64,000 nt of DNA from Incurvaria masculella (GCA_946894095.1 OX335652.1:12237001-12301000); one strand, 5' to 3'; positions 12,467 through 25,100 are shown, counted from the first letter of the stretch. Notes: generated by a model not told the origin, from the letters alone. Numbers and translations: made by a program.

Positions 12467-13250
12467 AGGCTCGTAGCCTAGTGGCGCGGCGCGGGGACTG
12501 GCCTAGCGTACCAGAGACCTGGGTTCAATTCCGACAAGCACCACTGTCTTTCTCTTTCCGAGTTCGATAAGTGCATTTCGTCACGAATTCGAGCTGCTCC
12601 ATGGTTCGGAATCCATGTACATCTGTAGGAGGAGGAGGGAGGGAGAGAGGAGGTGTCCATATATCGGCACAAAGCAAGAGCGATACATCGATACAATGCT
12701 CGAATGTTGACTCAAATTATAAAATATAAGGTGTTTTACTGACAAATCAAACTTAATTCCATCTACAAACTTTAGATTTTGTCCTGTGTAATGTTTGCAA
12801 CATTTTACACAAAATCTCATCGTGTAATCGACTGTTCGCTGAAAATTGCGCCGCAGACCATAATATTGTCCCACAACCTAACACCGCCAGCGCCATGTCG
12901 CGAATGACGGTAAGCCACGCCTTCTTATCACGTGGGCCGTGACAGAGACCCACTTGTTGGACACAATACCAGTTTGCCAAGACCATCTCCTCTCTACCTC
13001 CCTCCTCCGTGGTCCCCTTCCCCTACTAGGTGGTAGGGTTTAAGCCCGCCCGGGTTGGTACCATCGCGTTCGATGAAAAGATGGTCGAAGCGGCAATGAA
13101 ATATTGTCCGTGTTTTCCATCCAGTTCAATGTAGCCGTGCTCATAAAGGGAAGGTCCTGGCATGGCACCTAATTCCTTCGGGAATGTGGTGTATTGGGCT
13201 AATATCATAACGGTAGTTGTGTGGTATTAGCCATCCATGTCAGGCCGCAT
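12467..13250 (+). mobile_element. tRNA-derived SINE interrupted by a MITE
   Basis: The head has pol III promoter-like boxes: TAGCCTAGTGGC at 12474 (A-box consensus TRGCNNAGYNGG, 11 of 12) and GGTTCAATTCC at 12532-12542 (B-box GGTTCGANNCC, 10 of 11). The body stops at 12630 and resumes at 13009 (GTGGTCCCCTTCCCCTA), continuing through GCCCGCCCGGGTTGGTACC to GCCATCCATGTC. A 378-bp MITE fills the gap. The 3' end runs into a short A-rich stretch. Confidence 0.75.
12631..13008. mobile_element. 378-bp MITE nested in the SINE
   Basis: The left terminus GGAGGAGGGAGGGAGAGAGG is matched inverted by the right terminus CCTCTCTACCTCCCTCCTCC (12989-13008). The inner sequence recurs without its left terminus at about 48505-48890. 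The joined SINE reads through smoothly, so this is a clean insertion; GTAG/GTGG next to the ends may be the target duplication. Confidence 0.75.
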
Positions 13251-13834
13251 AAAAAAAATTCAACCTGCAGACCTTTTTTGATGCGTAAGTGAGAGAATTA
13301 CTCAACTATTGAAGTATATTTCATTATATTTTATTGTAAACTATGTGTGTGTACTGTTGGTGTGCCATATATAAATAAATGAATAAATAAATTAGTAAAG
13401 TCAAGTATTAGAATATGCGTAATTAGCAAATCTTAATAATAAACTGTGAGCAAATTATAGCTTTCCTACCTATGCATGTATCTCTGAGTTTGCGGTTTTG
13501 TAAGCGTCACAGTGAGACAGCAATACGACAACACCGACCCCTTAGGGAAAGTCCAGAATCGAGGATACATATGACGGCCATTTTATCTTTGCCCCAGGAC
13601 ATAACATGGACTTGGAAGCTTTGTGCAGCGCAATAACTTTGGCGATTTTTTTTTATTCTATTGAAATTTTCGGTGTATGATGCATGGTTTTGGTTTTTCA
13701 GGTCTGACATTTTCAACGTTTTATTTTTCGGAAAGTGATAAAGTAAATGAAAAAAATATATAACGCGTGCAATTTCTTGCTCCCGAGCCAATATTCGGAC
13801 ACAAAGAATTAGAAATGCCGGTTCAATCGAAACT

Positions 13835-14035
13835 TTTTGGAATTCTAGGAATTTTTGAGTCTTTAGTCATCTTAAGAAATCCCAGAATCTTTGATAATCC
13901 TAGGAATCTTCAGTAATCCCTTGGGAATATTTAGTAGTCCTTTAAGAATCATGGAAATCTTCAGGAATCTTTGGAAATATTCAGGAATCTTTGGAAATCT
14001 TTGGTAATCTTTGGAAATCCTTGGGAATCTCACAA
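13835..14035. repeat. Degenerate ~13-bp minisatellite (GGAATCTTTGGAAAT-like)
   Basis: About 200 bp made of imperfect repeats such as GGAATCTT, GGAAATCTT and GGTAATCTTTGG. The last five units (13960-14035) are most regular. No coding sense. Confidence 0.7.
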
Positions 14036-14982
14036 TCACAAGGCAATCCTGGTATTTTTGACTACTGGTAATCTTGGTTTACACTTTGTGCTCGAGTGAC
14101 CGACCCCTCCAAGCGAACTAGCTACTGTCAGTGCATTTACCTACACATTAACTCGTGGCATACATACAAACATATCATCACGCCGTTTTCCACAAGGGGC
14201 AGGCAGAGATGATAGAGCTCTATATGATTCGAATACAGCATACTTATTTCGCTTATTATGCAGCCATCACATGCATGCTTAACGATTACGGGTGCTACGT
14301 ACCCGATCTTTACGAAGTAGGAAAATGTATGACCTTAGTTTAGGTGTACGATGTGTGACTTTAGGCTGACTTTGAGGCTGGAATAAATAGTCGTAACTGA
14401 AACTGTGGGTACCGGCATGTGCCGTGTGGGTACCGGCACGTTAAAAGAATACAAATGGGCCCACTGCATGTCTTCCCGTGCATGTCGTAAGAGGCGACTA
14501 AGGGATTCAGCGTGTGGTAGACCGCAAGGTCGACTGGGTACGCCACCACACTCGGTGATAAGTCACGCCGCCAAGCAGTTCGCTGTGTTCCGGTGTGGAT
14601 CTCGAGGACCCAGTAGCAAGGGGGACTTAGCGACGAAGAGGAGTGGTCCAGTGACTCTAAAGCCTAATCACTGCTTGGGAGTAAGTGATCGACACGATGG
14701 CCAGGGAGACCCGGTAAAACGGGTGCCCGCTGCCCGCCCGCCGAGTAGTTCAGGGCCCGGTCTGTGCCTAACCATCACAGAAGGCTGCACCATCACTCGG
14801 CGCATAATCTCGGAGTGGTCCGTCGTGCCGGTTGGTGACCGGACTGCCGGGGTCCCGGCGGCCACTTCCGGGGGGGACCGGGGGCCCTTCCGTCCATCGT
14901 GTCGGTCACTCACCATCCCAGGCAGATAGTGACGAAGCCACAGAGTTGCGCTTTGACCACAAATCTCCGTTACTAGTCCCCT

Positions 14983-16205
14983 GTGCAACCTCACACCAAC
15001 ACACCAACAAATGAAAGCACAAAAAAGGAAGAACGTAAATTCAGCGGTGCAGATTTCGCGAACATACGGGGGCTGCACACCAATTTGAATGCCGTGCACC
15101 TGCATCTGGAGCAGATGAAGCCGGCCATGCTCTTCCTTACGGAGACACAAATATCACGACCTGCCGACACGTCGTACCTGCACTATCCTGGCTTTACTTT
15201 GGAAGAATCATTCCGTCCAAAGGCCGGGGTGTGCCTGTTCGTCAGGTCTGATATTTGCTGTCGCCGCCTTCTTGCATGGAGGACCCCGAACACTCCGTAC
15301 TTTGGGTCCACGTTGACATGGGGACGGACACGCGGCTGTACGCGTGCCTGTACAGACCGCACAACGGGGACAGGGAGCTTACTCGACTTCTGGAGTACCT
15401 GAGCAAAGCGGCAGACGATGCACAGGCGAGGTTCCCCTCAGCAGAGTTGGTCTTTCTGGGAGATTTTAACGCGCACCATGCGCTGTGGCTAGGCTCCGAA
15501 AAGATTGACTTTGCTGGTAGGGCTGTGCGTAACTTCGCTCTGGCGCACAATCTGACTCAATTGGTGACGCAACATACGCGTATCCCAGATCGAGCAGGTG
15601 ACGCGTCCTCCTTACTGCATCTTCTGCTGACCACCAAACCGGCCGGGTACAAGGTGTCGGTGCTTGCCCCCCTGGGGTCATCTGACCACTGCCTGGTGAG
15701 GTCAACTGTGCCACACACCCAGACCGAGAAACGTGCGACCGGCACGCGTCTGGTGTGGCATTACGAGTCGGCAGATTGGGACGGAATGCGAGAACATTTT
15801 TCCTCCTTCCCTTGGAGGCAACTCTGTTTCAGCACTGTGGATCCGTCGAGCTGTGCGAATGCCGTTTCCGAGGTGATCCAGGGAGCTATGGAACTTTTTA
15901 TTCCCTGCTCCACCAAATCCCTCGGTGGTAAAAGCCAGCCTTGGTTCAACGCGGAATGCGCAGTGGCTTGTTGTACTAAGAACGCGGCCCACCGTGCATG
16001 GTCCCGCGCGCGAACACGACGTGACCCGAATATAAAGGCGCTGAAACAGGCCCTTAACTTAGCCTCCAGATCCAGCAAGAGAGCAATTGCCAGAGCGAAG
16101 TTCGAGCATATCAGCAGGATTGGCGAGAAGCTGATCAGCCACCCTACTGGGAGCCGTCAATTCTGGTCCCTTGCCAAATCTGTGGAAGCCATTGCAGCAG
16201 CCTGA
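14983..16205 (+). pseudogene. LINE ORF2, endonuclease part (frameshifted)
   Basis: The first frame (14983-15250) gives FANIRGLHTNLNAVHLHLEQ, LFLTETQISRP and AGVCLFVRSD, the N terminus of an endonuclease/exonuclease/phosphatase fold with its catalytic Glu in TETQ. After a frameshift near 15250, the second frame gives DTRLYACLYRPHNGDRE, VFLGDFNAHHALWLG and APLGSSDHCLV, carrying the catalytic Asp/Asn and the SDH motif. The linker towards the RT (KSLGGKSQPWFNAEC) follows, and the frame is lost near 16180. The enzyme would nick target DNA, but this copy cannot make it. Confidence 0.8.
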
Positions 16206-17934
16206 CGGATCACTCGCTTTTTCCGCCAAAGAGAAGGCCGACCTTCTCGCGGGCATCTTTGCGGCGAACTCTCGCCTGGATGATGGCGGCTCCATTCCGC
16301 CGACTGTTCCTGGGTGCGAATTCTCTATGCCGAGCATACAATTCCGCTAGAGAGCCGTACGGCGTGAGCTTTCCGCCCTAGACTCCAGGAAAGCGAGTGG
16401 CCCTGATGGTATTCCTGCATTGGTGTTAAAGAAATGTGCTCCAGAACTAGCCCCTGTCCTAACCCGCCTTTACCGCCTATCGTACTCCACTGGATGTGTG
16501 CCAGCTGCTTGGAAATCGGCCAACGTTCAGCCCGTGCCTAAAAAAGGCGATCGATCAGACCCGGCCAACTACCGACCCATAGCCATTACCTCTCTTCTCT
16601 GCAAAGTGATGGAGCGCATCATTAACTCTCAGTTGATGAAGTATCTAGAGAGCAATGAACTTCTCAGCGATCATCAATACGGCTTCCGTCCGAATCGATC
16701 TGCTGGGGATCTCCTAGTATACGTCTCACATGAGATGGGCGATGCGCTCGAAAATCATGGCGAAGGTATGGCTATCGGCCTGGATATTGCGAAAGCATTT
16801 GACCGGGTCTGGCACAAGGCACTGATCTCCAAGCTGCCCTCTTATGGCCTTCCACCCGAGCTGTGTGACTGGATCGCCGACTTCCTGCATGGCCGCAGCA
16901 TAAAAGTCTTGATTGACGGTTGCTGTTCCAAAGCCATGTCTGTGAATGCCGGTGTGCCGCAGGGCTCTGTGCTGTCCCCAACCCTTTTTCTGCTGCAAAT
17001 TAATGATATGCTCAACTTGGGGGACATTGATTGCTACGCAGACGACAGCACAGTGCTAGCCAGGTACGCCAGTCACCAGACCGCTAGCCGGGCTGAAGTG
17101 GAAGAAAATAGGCGGCGTCTCGTTGTTAGACTCGAAGAGACCCTGGAAAAAGTTTCCGAGTGGGGTCTCCAGAACCTCGTTAAGTTTAACGCGAGCAAAA
17201 CACAGGCGTGCGTATTCAGTGCGAAGCGTACTCCGTTCAGCGTGGCTCCGACCTTTCAGGGAACAACTCTGCGTATTGACGACCACATAGGCATTCTTGG
17301 GGTCGACCTGACGCATGACCTTAATTTCGGACGCCATATCGAGGATAAAGCCAAGCTCGCCTCAAAAAAGCTGGGGGTCCTCAACAGAGTGCGTCAGTAC
17401 TTCACGCCTGACCAAAAACTGCTTCTTTACAAGGCGCAGATAAGGTCTTGCGTGGAGTACTGTTCGCATTTGTGGGACGGCTCAGCTAAACACCTGCTTG
17501 GCTCTCTGGACTCGATACAGCGTCGGGCCGTGCGTCTAGTCGACGACCCCGAGGTATCCCTAAATTTGGAGACCCTCCAACTCAGAAGGGATGTAGGGTC
17601 TCTGTCTGTCTTTTATCGTCTTTACCACGGAGAATGCTCGTCGGAGCTGCATAACGCTGTTTCTCCGTCCCCTTTTTACCTGCGGTCAACGCGGAACAGG
17701 GAGAAAATGCACACATTCACAGTCGACATTCCAAAAATAAGAACCCACCGATCTTCTAGATCCTTCATCTATAGGGTCGGAAAACTATGGAATGAACTCC
17801 CTTCCGATGTATTTCCCCCAAAGTACAACCTGGGGTCCTTCAAACATGGTGTGAAGAAGCACCTGGCCGGCCGGCATGGTTTTCGCAGCCCCCCTGTAAA
17901 TTCGAAATCCCATGGGCGTCGTCGGGCACCTTAA
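16206..17934 (+). pseudogene. LINE ORF2, reverse transcriptase part
   Basis: From 16206 the protein continues DGSLAFSAKEKADLLAGIF, has one stop at 16348-16350, resumes with SRKASGPDGIPALVLKKC, and stays open to 17934 (504 residues from 16420). RT motifs are intact: NYRPIAITSLLCKVMERI, GLDIAKAFDRVWHKAL, GVPQGSVLSPTLF and the catalytic CYADDSTVLARY. After the thumb comes the segment LLLYKAQIRSCVEYCSHLWD and then LGSLDSIQRRAVRLVDDPE. The frame ends within 50 bp of the poly-A tail. Confidence 0.9.
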
Positions 17935-18295
17935 GATGTCCTGGCGTACGCCATATGCCGCGCTTAACATAAAAAAAAAAAACTAAGACTAACTAAAAGT
18001 AGTACTAATTGTGACGTCAATTCGCATTACTTTGAGATTTCGTCCATACAAAATGTGTCAAAGTGACGTCACAAAGTCTTAGTTTCTGATGCGACTATTT
18101 ATCTCAACCTAAGTTTCCATATATTTCAAATGTCAGCCCCTCATTAAAAAAAATATATATTTAAGAATGAATGCCGGTTAATAAATATTGTTGATAGCGC
18201 TACACTTTGCGACCTTAAAACGTTTAAAATGCAGATTAATTAAATAGTTTAAATTTAATTTATGCTATTAGATATTAACAATGCGGGTGTATTAT

Positions 18296-18420
18296 TTTTA
18301 ACCGACTTCACAAAAGGAGGAGGTTCTATGTTCGTTTACTATGTTTTCAAGAGATGCAACTGTACAAAAGACAATGTAAAAAATTCAATTACATAACGTA
18401 AATGTATGCCGAATGAAGTT
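18296..18420 (+). repeat. Fragment of the ACCGACTTCA repeat
   Basis: TTTTTAACCGACTTCACAAA followed by AGGAGGAGGTTCTATG matches the start of the repeat at 43580. The remainder has diverged. Confidence 0.45.
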
Positions 18421-18763
18421 CGCAAAGATATATGTATCGATCTAAAATTAAGTTTCCCCGGGCGTCCCGATAGAGGTATCCAACAACGAGATGGTAAATA
18501 AAAGTAATTTCATGCAATGGAATTAGACTCTTAATAGAGAGTCGAAAAATGCTGGCACGATTCGCAGAAGTCCATCGTAACGAGCCGAGCTTAGATCGCT
18601 TGGGTCATCCATGTCTAATCTGGGGGAATCCACAGTCAGTGACCCACGACTGTGTTAATAATACCCCAAAAGCTCGCATGACAGCATGAATTAACGAGAG
18701 AACGCCCCACCGTGTGAACTGTGTTAAGGAGGCCGGGTATTGCCCGACACGGTATTCTCCCGT

Positions 18764-18785
18764 CGTTAGGTTAGGTTAGGTTAGC
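18764..18785 (+). repeat. Short GGTTA (telomere-type) repeat
   Basis: GTTAGGTTAGGTTAGGTTAG gives about four units of TTAGG, the insect telomeric pentamer. It is the right end of a mixed-composition block (18545-18790) that I cannot assign. Confidence 0.6.
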
Positions 18786-19782
18786 ACCACGCCAGGATCC
18801 TCAGCGTGTGTAATGTCGGCGGCGTCACATTCTATGCCCGAAGACATAAAGGGAACTCATAATATATTAAAACTCTTTGCGCCACTCTTTGCAGAGTCGG
18901 CAGTTTGAGTTGTCAGCATTCAGCACTGTTGCAATTCAGAAGGATAAAAATGGACCACTTTCGAATAAACTCTGGAGACCGTCTGTAGCTTAAGCAATGC
19001 AGCAGAAAAACATGGTTACATCAGTGCAGCCGTAGACTAGGATGGACCATAATCTTCCAAAAGCGCATTACTAAAGTGACAAAGTACACGCCAAACGTAT
19101 ATGGGCATCGCGCGTAGAAAAAACGCTCTTAAGACTTCTAGAAAAAAAGCATAGAGTACACGCGCGAGCTTTACAGATAGATAAATTTAAGTTGGGCACG
19201 AAGCACATATACACGACAATACTACCTTCAGAATTTCGCTCGTTATTATTTAATGATTATATGATCTTCTGTGGAACTTGCATCCTTTATTACTCCGCAT
19301 CCTACAGCTATATCCGACCGAAGGACCCGCCGCCGCAGAGAATCAGAGCTGTTTTTTTGGTTGACATTAAGCTTTTGAGAACGAACCATTTCCCAAAATA
19401 ATTTCTTTGCCGCACTGCCAGGATATGAAACTGTCTGCCGACGGATGCCTTTCGTCATACGTATAACCCGGCAGTATCATAGAGTAATTTGCAAAAACTC
19501 GATAGTTCAGCGATAGTCCGCTAACTCGCTGGCATGGTGCCTCGCTGAGAGTGGTTTTGCGAGGCGAGGTTTACTGCTGAGAATTTTCTGAGTACCTTTG
19601 GTCCTCAGCACAGCCACCCATACCGATTTTACAAAAACATATGAACTGTTATATTGAACTTTAAGAATGTGACATCAACGCTAGATTGGCTAGGTTGTAT
19701 ACGACCACAGATCACAAACCCCTCAACAAACACATGCGTCAAGTTTTAAAAATAAATAAGTTTCTTTTTTATGTAATTGGAC

Positions 19783-20046
19783 ATGGATGGATCATACCAC
19801 AACCACCACTAATACCCACCACACCGCATTCTCTGAGGAATTATTTGCCATGCCAGGACCTTCCCTTTAAGATCACGGCTACATTAAATTGGATGGAAAA
19901 CACGGCAAATATTTTCATCCAATATTTCCGAACCATTCGAGACGAAATGAACTTATTCAACTCATAAAGTGTTGCATGAACGGGGCGGGTATCGTACCCA
20001 TGACCTCTGGCATAGAAGGCAAGTCCCCGCGCCACTGAGCTACGAA
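19783..20046 (-). mobile_element. tRNA-derived SINE, reverse orientation
   Basis: Reading the reverse strand, the copy runs from a head of TAGCTCAGTGGCGCGGGGAC, through GGTACGATACCC, to the core AAATATTTGCCGTGTTTTCC and the CCTGGCATGGCAAATAATTC block. Mutated, and lacking the central GGTAGGG segment. Confidence 0.6.
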
Positions 20047-20867
20047 CCATTTACTATACATGAATAAGATGGTTGAAATGTTAAGATCTGCAGGCTCAAA
20101 TCACATGACCGCGACTGCTCGATTGGGCGATTGATCGAGTGAGGTCATATGTAAGGAAATATTGCCAAATTGGTAGTCGCTCTACAGAAATGATATCACG
20201 TCGTTAATAGCCGACTATTGATATTTCTAAGTCAAGAACCTAATATAGTTCTTTACTTGTGGTTATCCTAATCTCTTGAAGATAACTGGTGTTCTTTACA
20301 TTGCACTCATACGGTGTGGTTCAGCCCACCTGATACGAGATGAATATGGCATAGAAACGTTTGCGCGTGATTCATTCTTACTCAAATTCCGCCTGTCTGG
20401 TCGATGATTACCATCTGATCTATAATTTGCCACAAACGGCCGCTCTTTGCGGTGTTGCAATTATTTTTAGGAAAATCCAAAACGACTGCTCGGCCGACCG
20501 ATACAAGCTGAGTCACAGTGCTCTGTCCTCACGCTGCTCGCAGATAATTCCAGTCGCTCGCCAAACCCGGTCAGCTCCGTGGACAACTCTCTGTGCCGTC
20601 CACGCGTATATTTTCGCGAGTTTTATGATATCACGTTATTACTATGATTCTACGGTATGTTGTTTTGAAGCAATTTGTTCGTTTTTTATTGCATGTGGAT
20701 AGAGTGCAGTGTGAAAAAACTTAAGTTTGAACGAATCGAAAGAACGTTGTTGTATTTTATGAGTATTATCAATTATTGTAGGTTGCAACGTAATGGTGAA
20801 ATAGTCCAAATGACCCTGATTTTGGTGTCAGCTTTAATCCGCCTAAGCCTGGATTTCATCAAGTGCT

Positions 20868-21180
20868 GATTATTATTTTTGGCCACTTAAAGGGCCTTCA
20901 TTAGTGAAGTGCTGGTTATATTATACTGGTTAGGGCCTTTTTTACTTTCTGCTGATTAGCTTAATCGCCACATATTAAGAGAATTCATTAGCACCTTGCA
21001 TTCAATACCAGTACAAGATAATCAGCACTTTAGTAATAAAGGCTCTTTGAGTGTCGATTAAAATTAATCAGCTCTTGGTGAAAACCAGGCCAACAATTGC
21101 AAGCTGGTAAGAAAGGCCCTCCTTTGTCAAGACGATTAAGCTAATCGGCAGATGGTGAAACAGACCCCAAATTGCGCAAC
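20868..21180. repeat. Dispersed repeat sharing a core with 59146-59290
   Basis: TGCTGATTAGCTTAATCGCC, ACCAGTACAAGATAATCAGC and CTTTAGTAATAAAGGCTC recur, with small changes, at 59146-59240. The block contains several inverted copies of GGGCCTT / AAGGCCC and AATCAGC / GCTGATT, giving a partly palindromic, MITE-like structure. Ends not resolved. Confidence 0.5.
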
Positions 21181-22160
21181 ACTGTTCAATAATTTGGTCT
21201 TAGAAAATCTGGGAAGGAGTCACAGTTGTTACCACGAGAAATAACACAATTAAATAATAGGACATTTTTCATAAAAGCTAAATCATTCTTTTAATTTCAA
21301 ATACCCTTGGAAACTATGCTAAAGTTACGGCAGTGTCTGCTGTTTCAACATGCATATCGGAAGAATGTTTCCAACGAATAAAATAATTCCTCATATTTTT
21401 TAAAGAACATTTGAAATATGGCTCTTAGAATCTATTTACAGCGCAAATAAAAAAACAAATGCATTTAGTACCTACATTTGCAATTAGTACAAAATATATC
21501 TGTTACTATGGATTTAAATATTGTTTCTCTACCTGGCATAATAAGGTAAATCAATAAATTACTCAAAGATGTACGTTTATTTCAGTCGCGCTTGAGTTTC
21601 CTTATGAGAAAGTATAAATGTCAACTAACAAAACATGTTTTATGACCATGTCGGCTTGTGTGAGGCCTTCTATGTGGATTTCTTAAATTGTAAAAAATAT
21701 ACTGGCCTACCATTACATGAACCTTTGAAGTATTGGGGTACAATATATAATAATCCTCTTTCTGGCGCTGTTGGGTAAAAAATAGAACTATGTTGCAACG
21801 GACACAGTAAAGTGCTTATATACCAGTTCTTTATTATGCAGTATATACCATACAATCTTTTGTTGATCCTTTAAAAAGCACCTCCTTTTTCCAGTTAAAT
21901 GCAAATGTATTTCACATGTACATTTTTTTATATAAATTTAAATACACTGTTCAGAACGGTTTCATTTAAATTAACTAACTTTAAACTATAATGATAGTAA
22001 AAAGACATATATAAGGAAGTTAAACTAAATAAAATTATTCCTCCAGACCGGCTGATTCCACCACAGTCTGCATTGCTTCTTTGAATTTCGAGCCCAACAC
22101 GCTGTACGAAGAAAGAATGCACAGTTCGTTTGTTGTTTAAACAATCCTTCCTCCCTTCAG

Positions 22161-25100
22161 ATCGACGAAATATATTCGGAGATCCTGTACAAGATCCTGC
22201 ACAATGTGGGAGGCGGTGACGTAGGCGCCAGGGCAGGGCAGCTGGCGATGCTGTCCTACGTGCAGGATGCGTTCAAGGTCAGCCCCGAGCGACACGAGCA
22301 GCTACTCACACACGTCGAGGTCAAGGGACCGCCGACGATCACGCTCAACGTGGAGGTCGTAGAGGCCAAAGAACTCGTCTCGAAAAATCCCAACGGCCTC
22401 AGCAACCCTTTCGTAACAATCTACCTCATGTCTAATACAGATCTGAGGTACGACACTTCGGTGAAGCTGGATACCTTGAATCCAACTTGGGAGGACCACT
22501 TATCACTGTGAGTTTTACCTTTGTTTATTTGGCTAGAAACGATCCCATGGTCCGCAGATGGGCTCCTTGGCCTCCGGGGCCAAGATGCTCATGTTGCAAT
22601 CCATCGACAACTGTTTCATATTCATCTTCTTCATCTCTAACCGCTCTTAGATAGGTGGAGATCAATCTCTTGAAGATAACTTTGAAGGACATTTTAAGTT
22701 CTTCTTCTCAATTTAATCCCGCTCGCTCATAATTTGCTGTAACACACGCCGTGGAAAGTCAAGATCAAGCATAATGGAGGACTCGTCTCGAAAAATTCAA
22801 AGCTCCTTTTCAGCCCCTGTAAACCCTTGACAGCTATGCGGTAAAACACTTCGGTGAGATTCGAATACCACTCATCACTTTAAGGTATTATGCAACCAGA
22901 TATGAATGGCTAATACCACCACCATACCAATACCATTATGATATTAGCCCAATTAGGTGCCAAGTCAGCTACAGCTACAGCTACACTGAACTCGATGGAA
23001 AACACGAACAATGTTTCATTGCCGATTAAATCATGTTTCATCCAATGCGTTGGTAACAACCCGGGCGGGTTTAATCCTGCAACATAATAGGGGAAGGAAA
23101 CCTACAGTTTTAAATGGTTTCCGAACCATTTGTGACGAAATGCACTTATTTAACTCAGAAAGAGAAAGAAAGTGGTTCATGAACGGGGTGAGGATTTGAA
23201 CCCATATCCTCTCGCATGAAAAGCAAGTCCTCTAGCCCCTACACCACGTACTAAGAGCGTATATACTTAATTGATAATGACTAATGGGATAGGTATACGG
23301 ATTATTATTTAGGTGGCGTCTGTTTATATCAACCATGCCTGGTTCATGGATGTGAATAATGGATTAATTAAGCATATATTAAGTAACTTTTTCACCTCCA
23401 TGGCCTAGTTGCGATCAATCTTTCTTTGTATTGACATTAAAATAAATGTCACCATCAATGGTTGCTTGAATAATAACGTCGTCTTTAAAAACTGGCCAAT
23501 TGCAAGTCAGACTCGCACGCAAAGGATTCCGTACCATCTTACAAGATTAAACACAATACAATATAGTTTTTTGTATGGGGCCCCCCTTTCATTATTATTA
23601 TTTATTCATTTTACCTATTTATAGCGGCAAAATAAATACACATTCTGTGAAACTTTCAGCTGCCTACCTATTACGGTTCATGAGATACAGCCTTGCGACA
23701 GACAGACGGACAGACGGACGGACGGACGGACAGACGGGTGGACAGACGGGTGGACAGACGGAAGGACAGCGGAGGCTTAGTAATAGGGTTCCGTTGGCAC
23801 CCTTTGTGTACGAAACCCTAAAAAATAAAAATCAAAGTTTGTGGACATGGAGGATAATAAAAAAAATAAACGTATTTTTCTATAATTTCAGGCCTATTCG
23901 AGAAAGTCTGAGCAAAGATTCCCTCTGCTTAGAAGTATGGTAAGTTTTTTCTCACCCTATTAGCAAAGTGAATTTTAGGGATAAAGCGAAGGACAGCTCG
24001 GGAAAATGTTCGCATTACTTTTTTTATCTACTCATGCATTCACAATTCTCATTCATACTTCTCAATTTCTCAATTTTATTTCATACTTCTGTTGACAATC
24101 ATTACTCCATATAATTTACTCATATTTATGCACGATTTTATGGTATAAGTAAATAAATATGCGAGCTAGACTTTTAGAGCTGCTAGGCACTTGTTTAAAA
24201 TCACACTAGAATTAGGCTTCAAATAAAATTCTGAGTTTTCTTGGCCAAATTATGTAGCTTATTTTCGTTAAGCGTAAAAAAGGCTACATAAGCTGTTGGC
24301 ATAGGACACTAAATTAAGTATGTATATTCATGAAAATAGCTTAGTGAAAATCTCATATTATTTTGTTACGGTCACATCGCAAAAAGAGAAGACGGGACCT
24401 TATGGTCTGGCTCCGGTGTCTGTGAGTCACACCATTTTGTCCCGCATTGTTCTCCTATCAACGGTTGTTGATGGGAATTGGATTTCGAAGCCGGATATCT
24501 AGAGCGCTAATTTTGTATGAAATTGCAAAATAATGACCAGGCGAGTGCGGAATTTTCGTTTGGCACTCTGTCTCGTAGAGATATTTCCTACATAGCCCAT
24601 GTCCAGCAGCAATGGGACCATCCGCACGTGAAAAGGTTTACGTATGATTTTTTTTATGTAATGCAGGGACTTCGACGCGGAAGAATCGGTGAAGAAGAAG
24701 ATGGGCAAGATATTCGATGTGAAGGGTGTTCGGGGACTGCGCAAGCTCATGAAGGAGATCGCAGTGACTGCCTCTACGGGCAAGCACAGCAACAAGCTCA
24801 TCGGAAAGGCCAATATTCCTCTCAAGGTGAAATACTTTTAGTGGCAAACCAATGCACACAATTCAGCTTCGCCTGTCATCCTGTTAACGACTTGCGTAAG
24901 TTGCCAGTGTTCACAATTTGGGAAACTGGAAACAAAATGATTGTGCATTGAGTAAGACTATTTGGAAGTGATCACAAGATATAAGAAATGTGAATATAAT
25001 ATGCCAATTATATGCCAATAATATTGGATCGATTGTGCCTGCTTTGCGGTCCGATTGCATCTTATTCCGGTATACTGTATATTATATTGTATCTTTGGGA

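Larger units (their letters stand above)
14405..17980 (+). mobile_element. Jockey/CR1-like non-LTR retrotransposon (LINE), near full length, inactivated
   Basis: The element starts at GTGGGTACCGGC, ends in a poly-A run at 17971-17982, and is bounded by AACT on both sides, which fits a target duplication. ORF2 encodes an apurinic-type endonuclease (LVFLGDFNAHH, GSSDHCLV) and a reverse transcriptase. It is broken by frameshifts near 15250 and 16180 and by a TAG at 16348-16350. The first ~580 bp form a GC-rich leader with a head of two GTGGGTACCGGCA units; no clear gag-like protein was recognised. The clade is uncertain: endonuclease plus poly-A end fits Jockey-group LINEs. Related coding scraps are at 10959, 43278 and 48931. 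Confidence 0.85.
14373..18116 (-). mobile_element. Small MITE split by a LINE
   Basis: The left part, GAATAAATAGTCGTAACTGA (ending AACT at 14404), and the right part from 17981 (AACTAAGACTAACTAAAAG) to TATTTATCTCAACC at 18115 together reproduce the MITE seen whole at 663-836, in reverse orientation. The inner boxes TTTGAGATTTCG and CAAAATGTGTCAAAGTGACG are conserved. Confidence 0.75.
8740..22160. other. Intergenic / 5' region between the two Munc13-4-like genes
   Basis: 13.4 kb almost filled with elements (two MITEs, LINE, SINEs, minisatellite). The missing first exon(s) of copy 2 should lie here. The segments 18118-19780, 20046-20868 and 21190-22160 have no recognised content. Confidence 0.4.

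Noticed and set aside
12474..12545. Functional tRNA gene
   Set aside because: The A- and B-box-like motifs belong to the head of a repeated SINE; there is no cloverleaf-consistent acceptor end and several copies exist.
14405..14929. 174-residue frame at the LINE 5' end as gag-like ORF1
   Set aside because: No zinc knuckle or known ORF1 motif; it is open because the leader is GC-rich, and the reverse strand is equally open.
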